A model generated the notes under the pieces. That model had not been told where the DNA came from, did no database searches, and worked only from the letters and a program-made list of their open reading frames with translations. A program made the translations under genes and the position numbers. Source: DATARH01 sp035504235 (GTDB lineage Bacteria; Pseudomonadota; Alphaproteobacteria; ATCC43930; CGMCC-115725). From it: a DNA stretch of 32,991 nt. Below, piece by piece: positions 7,161 through 15,401 of the stretch; position 1 is the first letter of the stretch; every line of letters starts with the position of its first letter. Where the stretch lies: assembly GCA_035504235.1 (NCBI GenBank), contig DATJSH010000045.1:1-32991 (forward strand). The letters are read 5' to 3'.

Positions 7161-7322
7161 ATGTTCACGAGCATCCTGAAGCTCCTGAGGAACGAAGACG
7201 GAGCAACCGCGATCGAGTATGGTCTGATCGCCGCGTTGATTGCCGTCGCCGCCGTGACCGTGATGGGCACCGTCGGCACCAACCTCTCGAGCACGTTCAA
7301 CACCATCGCGACCAAGCTCTAA
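7161..7322 (+). CDS. flp: Flp-type major pilin precursor
   Basis: The 53-residue prepilin is too short for most ORF cut-offs. The leader MFTSILKLLRNEDG ends at Gly14, and the mature chain begins ATAIEYGLIAALIAV, with Glu5 and Tyr6 of the Flp motif. A single hydrophobic helix follows. AGGAGG lies 6 nt upstream of ATG 7161, a very strong ribosome site as expected for a structural pilin. The product is cleaved by the CpaA-type peptidase encoded at 10392 and polymerised by the Tad machinery. A long perfect hairpin follows, so the gene is likely transcribed alone and strongly. TTAACCG about 70 nt upstream is a partial CtrA half-site. Confidence 0.95.
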   Translation: MFTSILKLLRNEDGATAIEYGLIAALIAVAAVTVMGTVGTNLSSTFNTIATKL

Positions 7323-7337
7323 GCTTCGGTTACCCGA

Positions 7338-7376
7338 AACGCCCGGCGGTGCGGAAGCACCGCCGGGCGTTTGTCG
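7338..7376 (+). terminator. Intrinsic terminator of flp
   Basis: AACGCCCGGCGGTGC (7338-7352), a GGAA loop, and GCACCGCCGGGCGTT (7357-7371) form a perfect 15-bp stem ending in TTGTCGTTT. It lies 16 nt after the flp stop codon. Confidence 0.85.
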
Positions 7377-7424
7377 TTTCTGGTGGCGACAATGTGCAGC
7401 CGCCGACAGCAGGACATTTCGGCG

Positions 7425-7469
7425 AAGTGAAAAGGCGCCGGATCGCTCCGGCGCCTTTTCACTTTTTGC
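7425..7469. terminator. Bidirectional terminator between flp and tadG
   Basis: A perfect 18-bp stem runs from aagtgaaaaggcgccgga (7425-7442) through a TCGC loop to its complement (7447-7464). A-rich and T-rich stem ends make it a terminator on both strands. On the minus strand it closes the tadE-tadG transcript 12 nt after the tadG stop. Confidence 0.85.
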
Positions 7470-7476
7470 CGCAAGC

Positions 7477-8832
7477 TTATTTCGAGATGTAGGCCGACTG
7501 CACGGCAGACTGGAACAGCGCCGCCATCGCCGTCGTGATGTCACCGCCAGTGTCCACTTCGAAGAACAATCCAGGCGATGCGCAACTCTGCATCGTTGAC
7601 GAAATGTTTGGCTGGAATGGCGAAATATAAGTGTTGTACCAGGAGTTCGTCGGTAGCGGATAATAGGTCGTGTAGAGCACAGCGATGCGGATGCCCCGGT
7701 TCTTGATCGTGTTACACATCGTGGTGTTCATCAACGACTGCACGCGGCTGCCGTTCACCAGCTCGTCCTCGACACCGTCAGTGACAAGGAACAGCACCTC
7801 CTGCGGGCTGTCGCCTTTGGAATTGGTGCCGTTGCCGGGATTGGGCATGATCGAATTGATGTCGCTGAACGCAACGTCATAATTAGTGTCAGTGTCGCCC
7901 GAGGTGCAGGCCTGCGTCAGGCAGTTATTGTCGTAAACCTCAAGCAGCGCGATGTTGTTGGATGCCGACTGTGCCGTGCTCATGGTGGTCGTCAGCGTCT
8001 GGATCGTGTTGAACCCGTAGTCGAACGTGTAGATCGCCACACCGTAAATTGCACTGTTCGACTGGGCGGTGCTCTGCGCCGTCGACATTAGGCTCGTGGT
8101 CGCGCTTTTCAGATTGTTCATCCGCAACGTCACGCCGAGGTTTTGTGCCAGCGCGTAGTTATCCTCGCCGCCCGGGTTGCCGAGATTGTCCGCTGACGGA
8201 TTGCTTTCATGGCAGCCAAACGCACACCCGCCTTGCGACGAGGTGTTGGCGACCATGGTGTTGATTCCCGATTGCGTCGCGGCGATCGCCATCGACGGCG
8301 AATCGTCGAGCATCATATAGAAATTGATGTTTGGATTGCTTGGGCCGTTCGCGGTAGCTGTGACCGAGATGGGGATTGTCTGTTCGAGCAGCGAGTTGAA
8401 CGTCGAGTTGATCGTCGCGCTCGCGTTGACTGTCACCGTCCAGGGCGACGATTGGCTTAGCGTGACGCTTGTCGTGACGCCGTTGTTCGTCGGCAGCGCC
8501 GCGATAGCCTTACTCATGTAGTTGCTCGCGGCCGTGGTTGCCTCGCTCGCATATCCGGCGTTGAAGTAGATGGAAGCGCCGGAAATTGCGGCTGCATCGG
8601 CCGCTCCTTGCAAGTCGCTCTTGAAATTGAGCCCGCGCGCGAAATCGATGCCCACGCCGGTCGCGGTCGCCAGCGCCAGCAGGCTGACCGCCATGAAGAC
8701 AAACAACGAGCCGTTCTTGTCGCGCAGGAGACCGCGCGCAAAACGGCGCTTGGCCGTCGCTCCGGGCGTTTCGGTCCGCGGGTTGGGCACACGATGCGTG
8801 CGAGATTTTGACAACTTGATCACGACAGACAC
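7477..8832 (-). CDS. tadG: TadG-like pilus assembly protein with vWA domain
   Basis: The 451-residue protein has an N-terminal TadE/G anchor (GSLFVFMAVSLLALATATGV, then DFARGLNFKSDLQGAADAAA). A large extracytoplasmic part follows with a von Willebrand A domain, including MIDAS DDSPSM near residue 185 and LFLVTDGVED near residue 350. It is rich in Ser, Thr and Asn, with several Cys residues (QGGCAFGCHES, DNNCLTQAC) that may form disulfides. TadG is a minor envelope component of Flp pilus machines. The start is uncertain: GTG 8832 and GTG 8823 are both in frame with weak ribosome sites. A perfect TTAA-N7-TTAA site sits 46-60 nt upstream. Confidence 0.87.
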   Translation of the reverse strand: MSVVIKLSKSRTHRVPNPRTETPGATAKRRFARGLLRDKNGSLFVFMAVSLLALATATGVGIDFARGLNFKSDLQGAADAAAISGASIYFNAGYASEATTAASNYMSKAIAALPTNNGVTTSVTLSQSSPWTVTVNASATINSTFNSLLEQTIPISVTATANGPSNPNINFYMMLDDSPSMAIAATQSGINTMVANTSSQGGCAFGCHESNPSADNLGNPGGEDNYALAQNLGVTLRMNNLKSATTSLMSTAQSTAQSNSAIYGVAIYTFDYGFNTIQTLTTTMSTAQSASNNIALLEVYDNNCLTQACTSGDTDTNYDVAFSDINSIMPNPGNGTNSKGDSPQEVLFLVTDGVEDELVNGSRVQSLMNTTMCNTIKNRGIRIAVLYTTYYPLPTNSWYNTYISPFQPNISSTMQSCASPGLFFEVDTGGDITTAMAALFQSAVQSAYISK

Positions 8833-8877
8833 CGCCAGCTTTAGACAATCGGGGAGTCTATTGATCGCGCATCCGCT

Positions 8878-8892
8878 TTAAAAAAAAGTTAA
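8878..8892. promoter_or_regulatory. CtrA-type site TTAA-N7-TTAA before tadG
   Basis: TTAA (8878-8881) and TTAA (8889-8892) are separated by exactly 7 nt, the full CtrA consensus known from Caulobacter. The position is 46 nt upstream of the tadG start, compatible with activation. The spacer is mostly A, so chance in an AT-rich stretch must be considered. Confidence 0.5.
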
Positions 8893-8913
8893 GACTTGAA
8901 CTACCGGTCAAGC

Positions 8914-8943
8914 TCTAAGTAAATAATCTATCAATTACTTAAG
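8914..8943 (-). terminator. AT-rich hairpin between tadE and tadG
   Basis: On the minus strand CTTAAGTAA and TTTACTTAG-type arms (8915-8922 with 8935-8942) can pair around a 12-nt loop, 5-30 nt after the stop of the upstream tadE gene. It may be an attenuator, or part of the tadG promoter region. Confidence 0.35.
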
Positions 8944-8947
8944 TGAC

Positions 8948-9565
8948 TCAATTGCAGGTCTCCGATCCACTCGTCGGCGGGCACGGAATTCCCTCGGGAT
9001 TGGAGGGATACAGGGCGTATCGCGGCGCCTCGGCGACTTCCGAGGTGATGACGATCGGCGAAGTGAGGAAATAGTCGAGTAGCGAGGTGTAAGTGTAGCT
9101 GGCTTGAACGACGATCGTACTACCGTAGTCGCTGCCGAGGCCAGTGACGAAACTGGTCGCATTGGTGATCGCCGCAGCGCCTCCGCGCTGGATCTGCCAG
9201 GAAACAGTCGGGCTTCCACCCGCACTGTTAAAATAGACGTTGGCAACCGCGAAACCAAGATTCGACCCCGTGCTCGGATATATCACCATCTGACCGGCGA
9301 TATAATAATTGTCGAATTCGACATTGCCGATCCCCGTGCTGGGAGCCAGGCTGACAAGGTCGGCGACGGTGTTCGCGACATCCACCACTTTCATATAGCA
9401 GATGACCCCTTGGGTGACCTCGTAGAGCGCCAGGGTCATCATCAGCATCAGCGGCAGGGCAAAGGCAAATTCGATTGCCACAGTCGCGCGGACATCGCGC
9501 CGCAGCCGGGCGCACCGGCTCCGGACGCGGCCGAGAGAATCACGAATGCGCTCATGCGGCCGCAT
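8948..9565 (-). CDS. tadF: TadE-family pseudopilin (second of two)
   Basis: The 205-residue protein starts with MRPHERIRDSLG. A TadE-like prepilin segment follows, RDVRATVAIEFAFALPLMLM, with a G/A-x4-E-F motif and a single hydrophobic helix. The C-terminal 140 residues are extracytoplasmic and end with a Cys pair (PCPPTSGSETCN). ATG 9565 was chosen because it shares its A with the TGA stop of the upstream tadE gene (TGATG), which implies translational coupling. The upstream ORF extension to 9646 overlaps that gene. TadE/TadF pseudopilins are processed by the TadV/CpaA peptidase. Which one is functionally E or F is not certain, so the symbol is tentative. Confidence 0.85.
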   Translation of the reverse strand: MRPHERIRDSLGRVRSRCARLRRDVRATVAIEFAFALPLMLMMTLALYEVTQGVICYMKVVDVANTVADLVSLAPSTGIGNVEFDNYYIAGQMVIYPSTGSNLGFAVANVYFNSAGGSPTVSWQIQRGGAAAITNATSFVTGLGSDYGSTIVVQASYTYTSLLDYFLTSPIVITSEVAEAPRYALYPSNPEGIPCPPTSGSETCN

Positions 9566-10095
9566 CAAAATGGCTCGTTCTGGAAGACGACGGTCGACAT
9601 CAGCAATGCCGAATCGGTGCCGCCACCCAGCATGCTGGCGATCCATGGGGTAAAGAACGGATAATTGTAGGTCACGGTGACAACGACGATCTGGCTTAGC
9701 GTGCCGGGGGTGAACCCCGCGCTGATCAAATTGCCGTTGGAATCGCGGGTCGGCGGGGTGTTGAGCGAGGTCTGGGCCGACGACCAGTCGTTGAAGACCT
9801 GAGACTGGTAGACGATGTTACCGCAGCCGATGATCGAGCCGACCTCGTTGCATAGCAGGGTCTGGAACGTGCTCGTGGGGTTCGACGCACCCTGCACCTG
9901 TCCGGTGCGGATCAGCCGGGCGGCGTCGCGCGCCGCATTATCAAGGACGGACTGCACAAACAGCATGTAACCGAATTCGAAGCACGCCAGCAGCATCATC
10001 ATGAATGTCGAGCCGACGATGGCGAACTCGACAGCCGCCGCGCCGCTCGCATCCAATCTCGCCCACCAGCGCTTCATTCGGCCGAACAGTCTCAC
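9565..10095 (-). CDS. tadE: TadE-family pseudopilin (first of two)
   Basis: The product is about 176 residues, with a short basic leader (LFGRMKRWWARLDASG). The TadE motif AAAVEFAIVGSTFMMMLLAC has Glu at position 5-6 of the mature helix, and FGYMLFVQSVLDNAARDAAR follows. It is a pseudopilin of the Flp pilus. GTG 10095 is chosen because GGGAG lies about 9 nt upstream; GTG 10113 and ATG 10077 are alternatives. It is coupled to the next tadE-like gene by a 1-nt overlap. It diverges from cpaA, and the shared upstream region has CtrA-like sites. Confidence 0.87.
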   Translation of the reverse strand: MRLFGRMKRWWARLDASGAAAVEFAIVGSTFMMMLLACFEFGYMLFVQSVLDNAARDAARLIRTGQVQGASNPTSTFQTLLCNEVGSIIGCGNIVYQSQVFNDWSSAQTSLNTPPTRDSNGNLISAGFTPGTLSQIVVVTVTYNYPFFTPWIASMLGGGTDSALLMSTVVFQNEPF

Positions 10096-10193
10096 CGACC
10101 TGCTCCCGGGCACTCGCGAGCCCTGCGGAATTCATTGCACGCGACGACGGCGCATGGCTGCTCGCGGCGACTGGGGACCCTAGCGGCACGCTT

Positions 10194-10263
10194 TTAAGAA
10201 AAGGTTACGGGGGATTTTCGCGGCGCTGCGCAAATCGCCGTTAATTATGTCTTCGTTAACCAT
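10194..10263. promoter_or_regulatory. CtrA-like sites in tadE/cpaA divergent promoter region
   Basis: TTAA-N7-TTAC lies at 10194-10208 (one mismatch from TTAA-N7-TTAA), and the 8-mer TTAACCAT, a CtrA half-site form, lies at 10256-10263. Both fall in the 296-nt gap between tadE (minus) and cpaA (plus). No other gene is visible in that gap. Confidence 0.45.
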
Positions 10264-10391
10264 TGTTAGCGACGATGCCGGCGACCGAAACGTCGGAGCT
10301 CGTCATGCTCGTGTGGCCTTGTCCGCCAAATCCTGCCGCCGCCGCCCTCCTCTGGGCGCGACGCTCGTTTGGCGCGCGCTGAGGTACGGAG

Positions 10392-10901
10392 ATGTCGATG
10401 CTCCTGCAGCTGCAATTCGCCGCGGTGCTTGGATTTGCCGCGTTGATGGTGCTGGCCGCGGTCGAGGATTTGCGCCGGCTGGTCATCCCCAACGCGCTCA
10501 CCTTGTCGCTTTGCGTGCTCTGGCCGTTTTACGTATTGGCAACGCCAACGCTGATCGCCACGCTCGGCGCGCTGGCTTGCGCCGCTGCAATATTCCTCGT
10601 TGGCGCGCTGCTTTTCTCGCGCGGGTATATGGGTGGCGGCGACGTCAAGCTCTTGGCGGTCGCGGTACTGTGGGCCGGTCCGGCTCGGGTGGTGCCGTTT
10701 CTGCTGCTGACGGGCGTACTGGGCGGAATGCTCGCGCTGTTCCTGTTGATTCCGCCGGGCGCGCACCTTGTCTCGCTGACGCGCGCAAAGCTGGGACCGG
10801 GCGATGCGTCGCTCAAGAGCGGCCTAGCCACCCCGGTTCCTTACGGCGTTGCCATCGCGGCCGCCGCGATGATCGTCATTTTCGTCCCGCACTTCCGCTG
10901 A
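10392..10901 (+). CDS. cpaA: Prepilin peptidase, A24 family (CpaA/TadV)
   Basis: The 169-residue polytopic inner-membrane aspartyl protease cleaves the Flp and TadE leaders. The two catalytic Asp residues are visible as Asp26 in VLAAVEDLRR and Asp84 in the GxGD motif YMGGGDVKLL. It lacks the N-methylation domain of PilD, as usual for the short Tad-type enzymes. GAGG about 7 nt before ATG 10392 supports the start; an in-frame ATG two codons later is possible. It is first in the plus-strand run cpaA-tadC, with 7 nt to cpaB. Confidence 0.93.
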   Translation: MSMLLQLQFAAVLGFAALMVLAAVEDLRRLVIPNALTLSLCVLWPFYVLATPTLIATLGALACAAAIFLVGALLFSRGYMGGGDVKLLAVAVLWAGPARVVPFLLLTGVLGGMLALFLLIPPGAHLVSLTRAKLGPGDASLKSGLATPVPYGVAIAAAAMIVIFVPHFR

Positions 10902-10908
10902 GATTGCC

Positions 10909-11949
10909 ATGCGCGCTCGCACACTGATCCTTCTTGTCGTCGCTCTGGTTCTGGCCGGCGGCACCACGATGATGGCCCGCGTATGGCTTGCCTCGCAGCG
11001 CGCGGCCAAGCAGGAGGCGGCCCCGATCGCAGTGCCGACGCCGGCGAAATCGGTGCTGATCGCCCGCTCGCCGATCGAGCGCGGGCAAATCCTCAAGCCG
11101 GCCGATTTCACCTGGGAGCAGTGGCCCGAAAGCGGCATCGACAAGAATTACATTCTGCTCGGAACACGGACGCCCGAGACTTATTCAGGCTGGGTCGCCA
11201 AGCAACCGATCGCCGCCGGCGAACCGGTCACCGAGGCGGAGATCATCTCGCCCGGCAACCGCGGCTTCCTCGCCGCCGCGCTGCGCCCCGGCATGCGCGC
11301 CGTATCGGTGCCGGTAAATGTGACCTCGGGGATTTCCGGGTTTGTCCTGCCCGGCGACAGGGTCGACCTGATCGTCACCTATTCCGTGCAAGACCGGCCA
11401 GTTCCCGGCCAGCAGAGCGGCCCTCTGCTCGACCACAAGATTTCGGAAACTGTGCTGCGCGACATCCGTGTGATCGCCATCGACCAGAAGCTCGACAGCA
11501 AGCCAGGCGAGGCCACTGTGGCGAAAACCGCGACATTCGAAGTCACGCCGAAGCAAAGCGAAGTCATCGCGCTTGCCAACGAGATGGGCAAAATCTCGCT
11601 AAGCCTGCGCAGCCTCGTCCCGGACCCGGACGGGCCTGACGGGCTCAAGCAGGAGGTCGCCGATAAGGTTCCGGCATCTCCCGCGCCTTCTCCGGCTTCG
11701 TCGCCTTTGTCGGATCCATCGTCTTCGTCGGATTCATCGTCTTCTTCGGCTTCCTCGCCTTCCTCCACTTCTTCATCAACCGAAGCGTTCGGTTCCCCCG
11801 GCTCTGAAACCTATACCGTGGATAGTGATATCAGCCCGCTTCTTCATTCTCCCGGCGGCGTGCACGGCGACGGGAGCCTTGACGATGGCCGGATCACGAT
11901 CCTGCGGGGCGGTCAGAGCACGGCGACTTCGGTCGTGCAGCAGCAATAA
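10909..11949 (+). CDS. cpaB: Flp pilus assembly protein CpaB/RcpC
   Basis: The 346-residue protein has an N-terminal membrane anchor (LILLVVALVLAGGTTMMARV). A SAF/beta-clip region follows (SVLIARSPIERGQILKPADF; PIAAGEPVTEAEI), then the RcpC-type core AVSVPVNVTSGISGFVLPGD with DRVDLIVTYS. The C-terminal 100 residues contain a Ser/Pro/Asp-rich tract (around residues 255-295) built from tcg, tct and tca codons, a flexible spacer not typical of the core family. CpaB is periplasmic and is thought to work with the secretin CpaC. It follows cpaA by 7 nt and precedes cpaC by 15 nt. Confidence 0.92.
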   Translation: MRARTLILLVVALVLAGGTTMMARVWLASQRAAKQEAAPIAVPTPAKSVLIARSPIERGQILKPADFTWEQWPESGIDKNYILLGTRTPETYSGWVAKQPIAAGEPVTEAEIISPGNRGFLAAALRPGMRAVSVPVNVTSGISGFVLPGDRVDLIVTYSVQDRPVPGQQSGPLLDHKISETVLRDIRVIAIDQKLDSKPGEATVAKTATFEVTPKQSEVIALANEMGKISLSLRSLVPDPDGPDGLKQEVADKVPASPAPSPASSPLSDPSSSSDSSSSSASSPSSTSSSTEAFGSPGSETYTVDSDISPLLHSPGGVHGDGSLDDGRITILRGGQSTATSVVQQQ

Positions 11950-11964
11950 ATAGAGGGGGTTGTG

Positions 11965-13497
11965 ATGTACCGCTGGCTTGCCGGTCTATTTGCCGCATCC
12001 GCATTAGTTCAATTTGCCGCGTCGAGTGCCGCCCAGGCTCCGACGACCACTGCCGCGCCCGCAACGCCGCCGGCGGCGGCCGCGCCGTCCGCGGCGCCAA
12101 ACAATGTCCCGGCGGCGATGAGCCAGGTTCCGGCGACCGGGGCGCCGATTGTGCTCGATGCCGGCAAAGGCACGCTGATCCGCTTGAGCGGGCCGGCATC
12201 GACGGTATTCGTCGCAAACCCGGACATCGCCGACGTCCAGGTGAAATCGCCCGAACTAATCTACATCAGCGCCAAGGCGCCGGGCGAGACCGTGGTCTAT
12301 GCGGTCGGCTCGTCGAACAACGTGCTGCTGCATTCGCCAGTGCGTGTCGACCATGATCTGTCCCGGCTACGCGACTCCATGCACCAGCTGATGCCGGGCG
12401 AGAACATCAATGTCAAATCCGTCGACAATTCGGTGGTGCTGAGCGGCAACGTCTCGACCGCAGTGAGCGCCGAAAAGGCCCGCGCGCTCGCCGCCTCGAT
12501 CGCCCAGGCGACGGACGTGAAGAATGCCGTCGTCGTCAACCAGCTCGCGGTCGACACGCCGAACCAGGTCAATCTGCGGGTCAAGATAGCCGAGGTGAAC
12601 CGTACCGCCCTAAAGGCGCTCGGCTTCAACTTCGCGAAGCAACCAAACCCCTGCGGCGCTCCCGGCGGAATCCTTTGCGGTTCCAGCAGTAATTTGCTGG
12701 TCGGGACTGAGAATCCGATCACCAACCAAGCGATCAGCAACACCAACACGCTCGGCTATGGCATTCCGATCCCCGGCAGCGGCTCGCGTCTCGAAGCCAT
12801 GATCGACGCGCTGGGTCAGGAAAACCTGATTACCACGCTGGCCGAGCCGAACCTGACCGCCACCTCGGGCCAGACGGCGAGCTTCCTCGCCGGCGGCGAA
12901 TTTCCCGTGCCGGTCGCCGCCTCGTCCGCCACGACGGGCGCGCCGACGATCACCGTCGATTTCAAGACTTTTGGCGTCGAGCTCGATTTCACGCCGACGG
13001 TCATTGATTCCGACCATTTGAGCCTCAAGGTGCGGCCGGAAGTCAGCGAGCTGAGCACCACCGGCGCCGTCTCTGTGCCGATCAGCAGCACCTCGACGGT
13101 GACCATTCCCGCGCTCACCGTGCGTCGCGCGGAAACGACCGTCGAGCTTGCCAGCGGCCAGAGCTTCGCGCTCGCCGGGCTGCTGGAGAACACCACGGAG
13201 CAGGATATCTCGAAGATACCCTGGCTCGGCGATGTCCCGATCCTCGGCCAGCTCTTCCGCTCGCAGCTCTTTCAGCACAACGAGACCGAGCTCGTGATCA
13301 TTGTCACGCCGTATCTCGTGCGGCCGACCTCGACCCGCCTGGCTGCGCCGACCGACGGCTTCATCCTGCCGCACGACGCCGAAAGCATCGCGACGGCGGC
13401 CACCTACAGGCAAACCTTGCCCGCGCCGGCAAAAGGCCCCCTCCCGGCGGGTGGTGAGCAGGGTCTGATCGGCCCTGTCGGCTTCAAGCTCGATTAA
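11965..13497 (+). CDS. cpaC: Flp pilus outer-membrane secretin CpaC/RcpA
   Basis: The 510-residue secretin has a signal peptide (LAGLFAASALVQFAASSAAQA) and an Ala/Pro-rich linker. The pilus/secretin N-domain follows (GKGTLIRLSGPASTVFVANP, DIADVQVKSPELIYISAKAPG), then a BON-like region (residues ~130-200) and the secretin C-domain. The C-domain includes TLAEPNLTATSGQTASFLAGGEFPVP (near residue 290), the VELDFTP strand, and a final EDISKIPWLGDVPILGQLF-type lip sequence. It forms the outer-membrane channel for the pilus. ATG 11965 sits 5 nt after GAGGGGG; GTG 11962 is the alternative. Confidence 0.95.
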   Translation: MYRWLAGLFAASALVQFAASSAAQAPTTTAAPATPPAAAAPSAAPNNVPAAMSQVPATGAPIVLDAGKGTLIRLSGPASTVFVANPDIADVQVKSPELIYISAKAPGETVVYAVGSSNNVLLHSPVRVDHDLSRLRDSMHQLMPGENINVKSVDNSVVLSGNVSTAVSAEKARALAASIAQATDVKNAVVVNQLAVDTPNQVNLRVKIAEVNRTALKALGFNFAKQPNPCGAPGGILCGSSSNLLVGTENPITNQAISNTNTLGYGIPIPGSGSRLEAMIDALGQENLITTLAEPNLTATSGQTASFLAGGEFPVPVAASSATTGAPTITVDFKTFGVELDFTPTVIDSDHLSLKVRPEVSELSTTGAVSVPISSTSTVTIPALTVRRAETTVELASGQSFALAGLLENTTEQDISKIPWLGDVPILGQLFRSQLFQHNETELVIIVTPYLVRPTSTRLAAPTDGFILPHDAESIATAATYRQTLPAPAKGPLPAGGEQGLIGPVGFKLD

Positions 13498-13509
13498 GGG
13501 GGCGCGACG

Positions 13510-14202
13510 ATGATCATCAACCGCATTCTCTCGGCGCTCGGCCTGGCCGTGCTCGTGGGCGCCTGCGCGCCGGTCACCAGCTATACCGCCGCAGAGGCGC
13601 CGAAACGCCTGAAGCTCGACACCGAAACGACGCAGCTCGATCTACGGTTCGTTCCGGGATCGGCGGCGCTCACGGCGGCCGACGCGGTCCGCCTGCGCCA
13701 GGCCGCCGCAAGCGGACAAATAGGTCCCGCCGACCGGGTCACCGTTGCCGCCGCGGGCGCGCCCGATCTCATCAAGGAACGCGATGCGTCAATCTCGGCG
13801 CTGCTGTTGCATTACGGCATTGTTCCCGTGCCGGTATTGGACAACATGCCGCCGAACCACGCCGTCGTCGCGGTCACACGGACGTTGGTTACGCTGCCGC
13901 CCTGCCCCGATTGGAGCAAACGGCCCAGCTCCGACTTCGGCAACCAGCCAAGCAGTAATTTCGGCTGCGCGACCGAGACCAATCTCGGAATGATGGTCGC
14001 CAATCCCTCCGATCTGGCGGGCGGAATGCCGCTAGGTCCGACAGCCGGCCAGCCGGCCGCCGCGGCGATCAATCGCTATCTCAACGACAAGGTCCAACTG
14101 CCCACGGCGAACACCGCATTGCCGGTCGCGGTGCAGAGCTCGAGCCAGGGTGCGAACCAGGGCTCGGGTACGGGGGCAGCAGGCACAGGTGGGAGTCAGT
14201 AA
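13510..14202 (+). CDS. cpaD: Pilus assembly lipoprotein CpaD
   Basis: The 230-residue lipoprotein has a lipobox VLVGAC with Cys19. The CpaD core follows: LDLRFVPGSAALTAADAVRL, RVTVAAAGAPDLIKERDASI, and a Cys-bearing CPDWSKRPSSDFGNQPSSNFG...CATETNLGMMVANPSDL. That last segment is the family hallmark. The tail is Gly/Ser-rich. CpaD is an outer-membrane lipoprotein that helps the secretin. AAGGGGG precedes ATG 13510. The stop TAA shares its last A with the ATG of cpaE (TAATG). Confidence 0.93.
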   Translation: MIINRILSALGLAVLVGACAPVTSYTAAEAPKRLKLDTETTQLDLRFVPGSAALTAADAVRLRQAAASGQIGPADRVTVAAAGAPDLIKERDASISALLLHYGIVPVPVLDNMPPNHAVVAVTRTLVTLPPCPDWSKRPSSDFGNQPSSNFGCATETNLGMMVANPSDLAGGMPLGPTAGQPAAAAINRYLNDKVQLPTANTALPVAVQSSSQGANQGSGTGAAGTGGSQ

Positions 14203-15401
14203 TGGCCGCAGCCGTCGAACGATCGACAGTCGCCGCGCGCAAACCCGAACGGGTCGGCGTGGTGGCGGTTGTCCACGACCAAGCAACGCTTGATCGCATC
14301 CAGGGCGTTATCCGCGAATTGCAGCTCGACGACGAGCTGAACTTCGAGCCGACGCTCGATGCCGCATTGAGGCGTATCAGTGAGGGCTTGACCCCCCGGG
14401 TGCTTGTCATCGACCTCAGCGAGTCGCCCGCGCCGATCTCGGAGTTGAGCGCAGCGCGCGCGGTCGGCGGCCCCGATTTGAAAGTGCTGGCGCTCGGTAC
14501 GGTCAACGATGTCGGGCTCTATCGCGACATGATCGCCGCCGGCGCGACCGACTATTTGGTCAAACCGCCTGGTCGCGAGCAGCTCACCGCGATCTTCGAG
14601 AAGCAGGGGAGCGGCGGCGGCACGGGCGGGCTCGGCCAGGTGATCGCTTTCCTCAGCAGCCGCGGCGGCGTCGGCGCGACGACGGCCGCGGTATCCTGCG
14701 CCTGGATCTTCGCCGAGGAGCGCAAGGAGCGCTGCGCCCTGGTCGATCTCGACCTGCATTTTGGCACGGTTGCGCTGAAGCTCGACAGCGACCCCGGCAA
14801 CGGCCTTTGCGAAGCGCTGGAGCAGCCCTCGCGCATCGACAGCCTGTTCATCGAGCGAGCGATGATCAAGGTTGGCGAGAACCTGCGCATCTTGGCCGCC
14901 GAGGCGGCGATCGCAGAGCCCCAGGTGATCGATACCGGCGCGATCGATGTGCTGCTCTACGAGCTGCGCCGCAAGTTCGCCTGGGTTGTCATCGACCTGC
15001 CGCGCGTCGTGACGCCGATCCATCGCGTGGTGCTGAGCACCGCAAGCCGCGCGATCCTGTTGTGCGAGCGCAGCCTCGCCGGCCTGCGCGATACGATCCG
15101 GCTGCAGGCGCTGCTGCGCGAGCAGGCACCGCAGACGCGGCTCCTCCTTATCGAGAGCGGCGCCCATGGCGACCGTGCGACCGTCGGCAAGGGCGAATTC
15201 GAAAAAGCTATCGGCAAGTCGTTCGATGGGACGTTCCCGTACGATCCGAAAGCCGCTGGCGCTGCGGCTAATGCCGGGCAACCGGTGCCGCTCGCTGCGC
15301 CACGCAGCGCCTATGCGAAAGAAATCCACCAACTCGTCCTTAGCTTCGCCGGCGCTCCGACGGCCGAAGCCAAAAAGCGTCGGTTCGCGCTGCCATGGTA
15401 A
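14202..15401 (+). CDS. cpaE: CpaE: receiver-like domain plus MinD/ParA-type ATPase
   Basis: The 399-residue protein begins with a pseudo-receiver (VGVVAVVHDQ; Asp in VLVIDLSES; Lys in DYLVKPPG). A MinD/ParA ATPase follows, with deviant Walker A SSRGGVGATTAA near residue 155, then LVDLDLHFGTVALKLD and VVIDLPRVVTPIHRVVL. CpaE localises the Tad machine at the pole in Caulobacter. The gene overlaps cpaD by one base and cpaF by seven, so translation is coupled on both sides. The conserved Asp and Lys are present, but the full acidic pocket of a phosphorylatable receiver is not evident. Confidence 0.93.
   Translation: MAAAVERSTVAARKPERVGVVAVVHDQATLDRIQGVIRELQLDDELNFEPTLDAALRRISEGLTPRVLVIDLSESPAPISELSAARAVGGPDLKVLALGTVNDVGLYRDMIAAGATDYLVKPPGREQLTAIFEKQGSGGGTGGLGQVIAFLSSRGGVGATTAAVSCAWIFAEERKERCALVDLDLHFGTVALKLDSDPGNGLCEALEQPSRIDSLFIERAMIKVGENLRILAAEAAIAEPQVIDTGAIDVLLYELRRKFAWVVIDLPRVVTPIHRVVLSTASRAILLCERSLAGLRDTIRLQALLREQAPQTRLLLIESGAHGDRATVGKGEFEKAIGKSFDGTFPYDPKAAGAAANAGQPVPLAAPRSAYAKEIHQLVLSFAGAPTAEAKKRRFALPW

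Noticed and set aside
10241..10259. TTAA-N11-TTAA as a CtrA site
   Set aside because: The spacer is 11 nt, not 7. Only the TTAACCAT part was kept as a half-site.
10247..10927. Open frame overlapping cpaA on the same strand
   Set aside because: Composition is Arg/Ala-rich, and cpaA in the other frame carries both catalytic Asp motifs.
12610..13413. Long minus-strand open frame opposite cpaC
   Set aside because: It is a GC-driven shadow of a clear secretin gene, with Arg/Gly/Asp-rich, non-protein-like composition.
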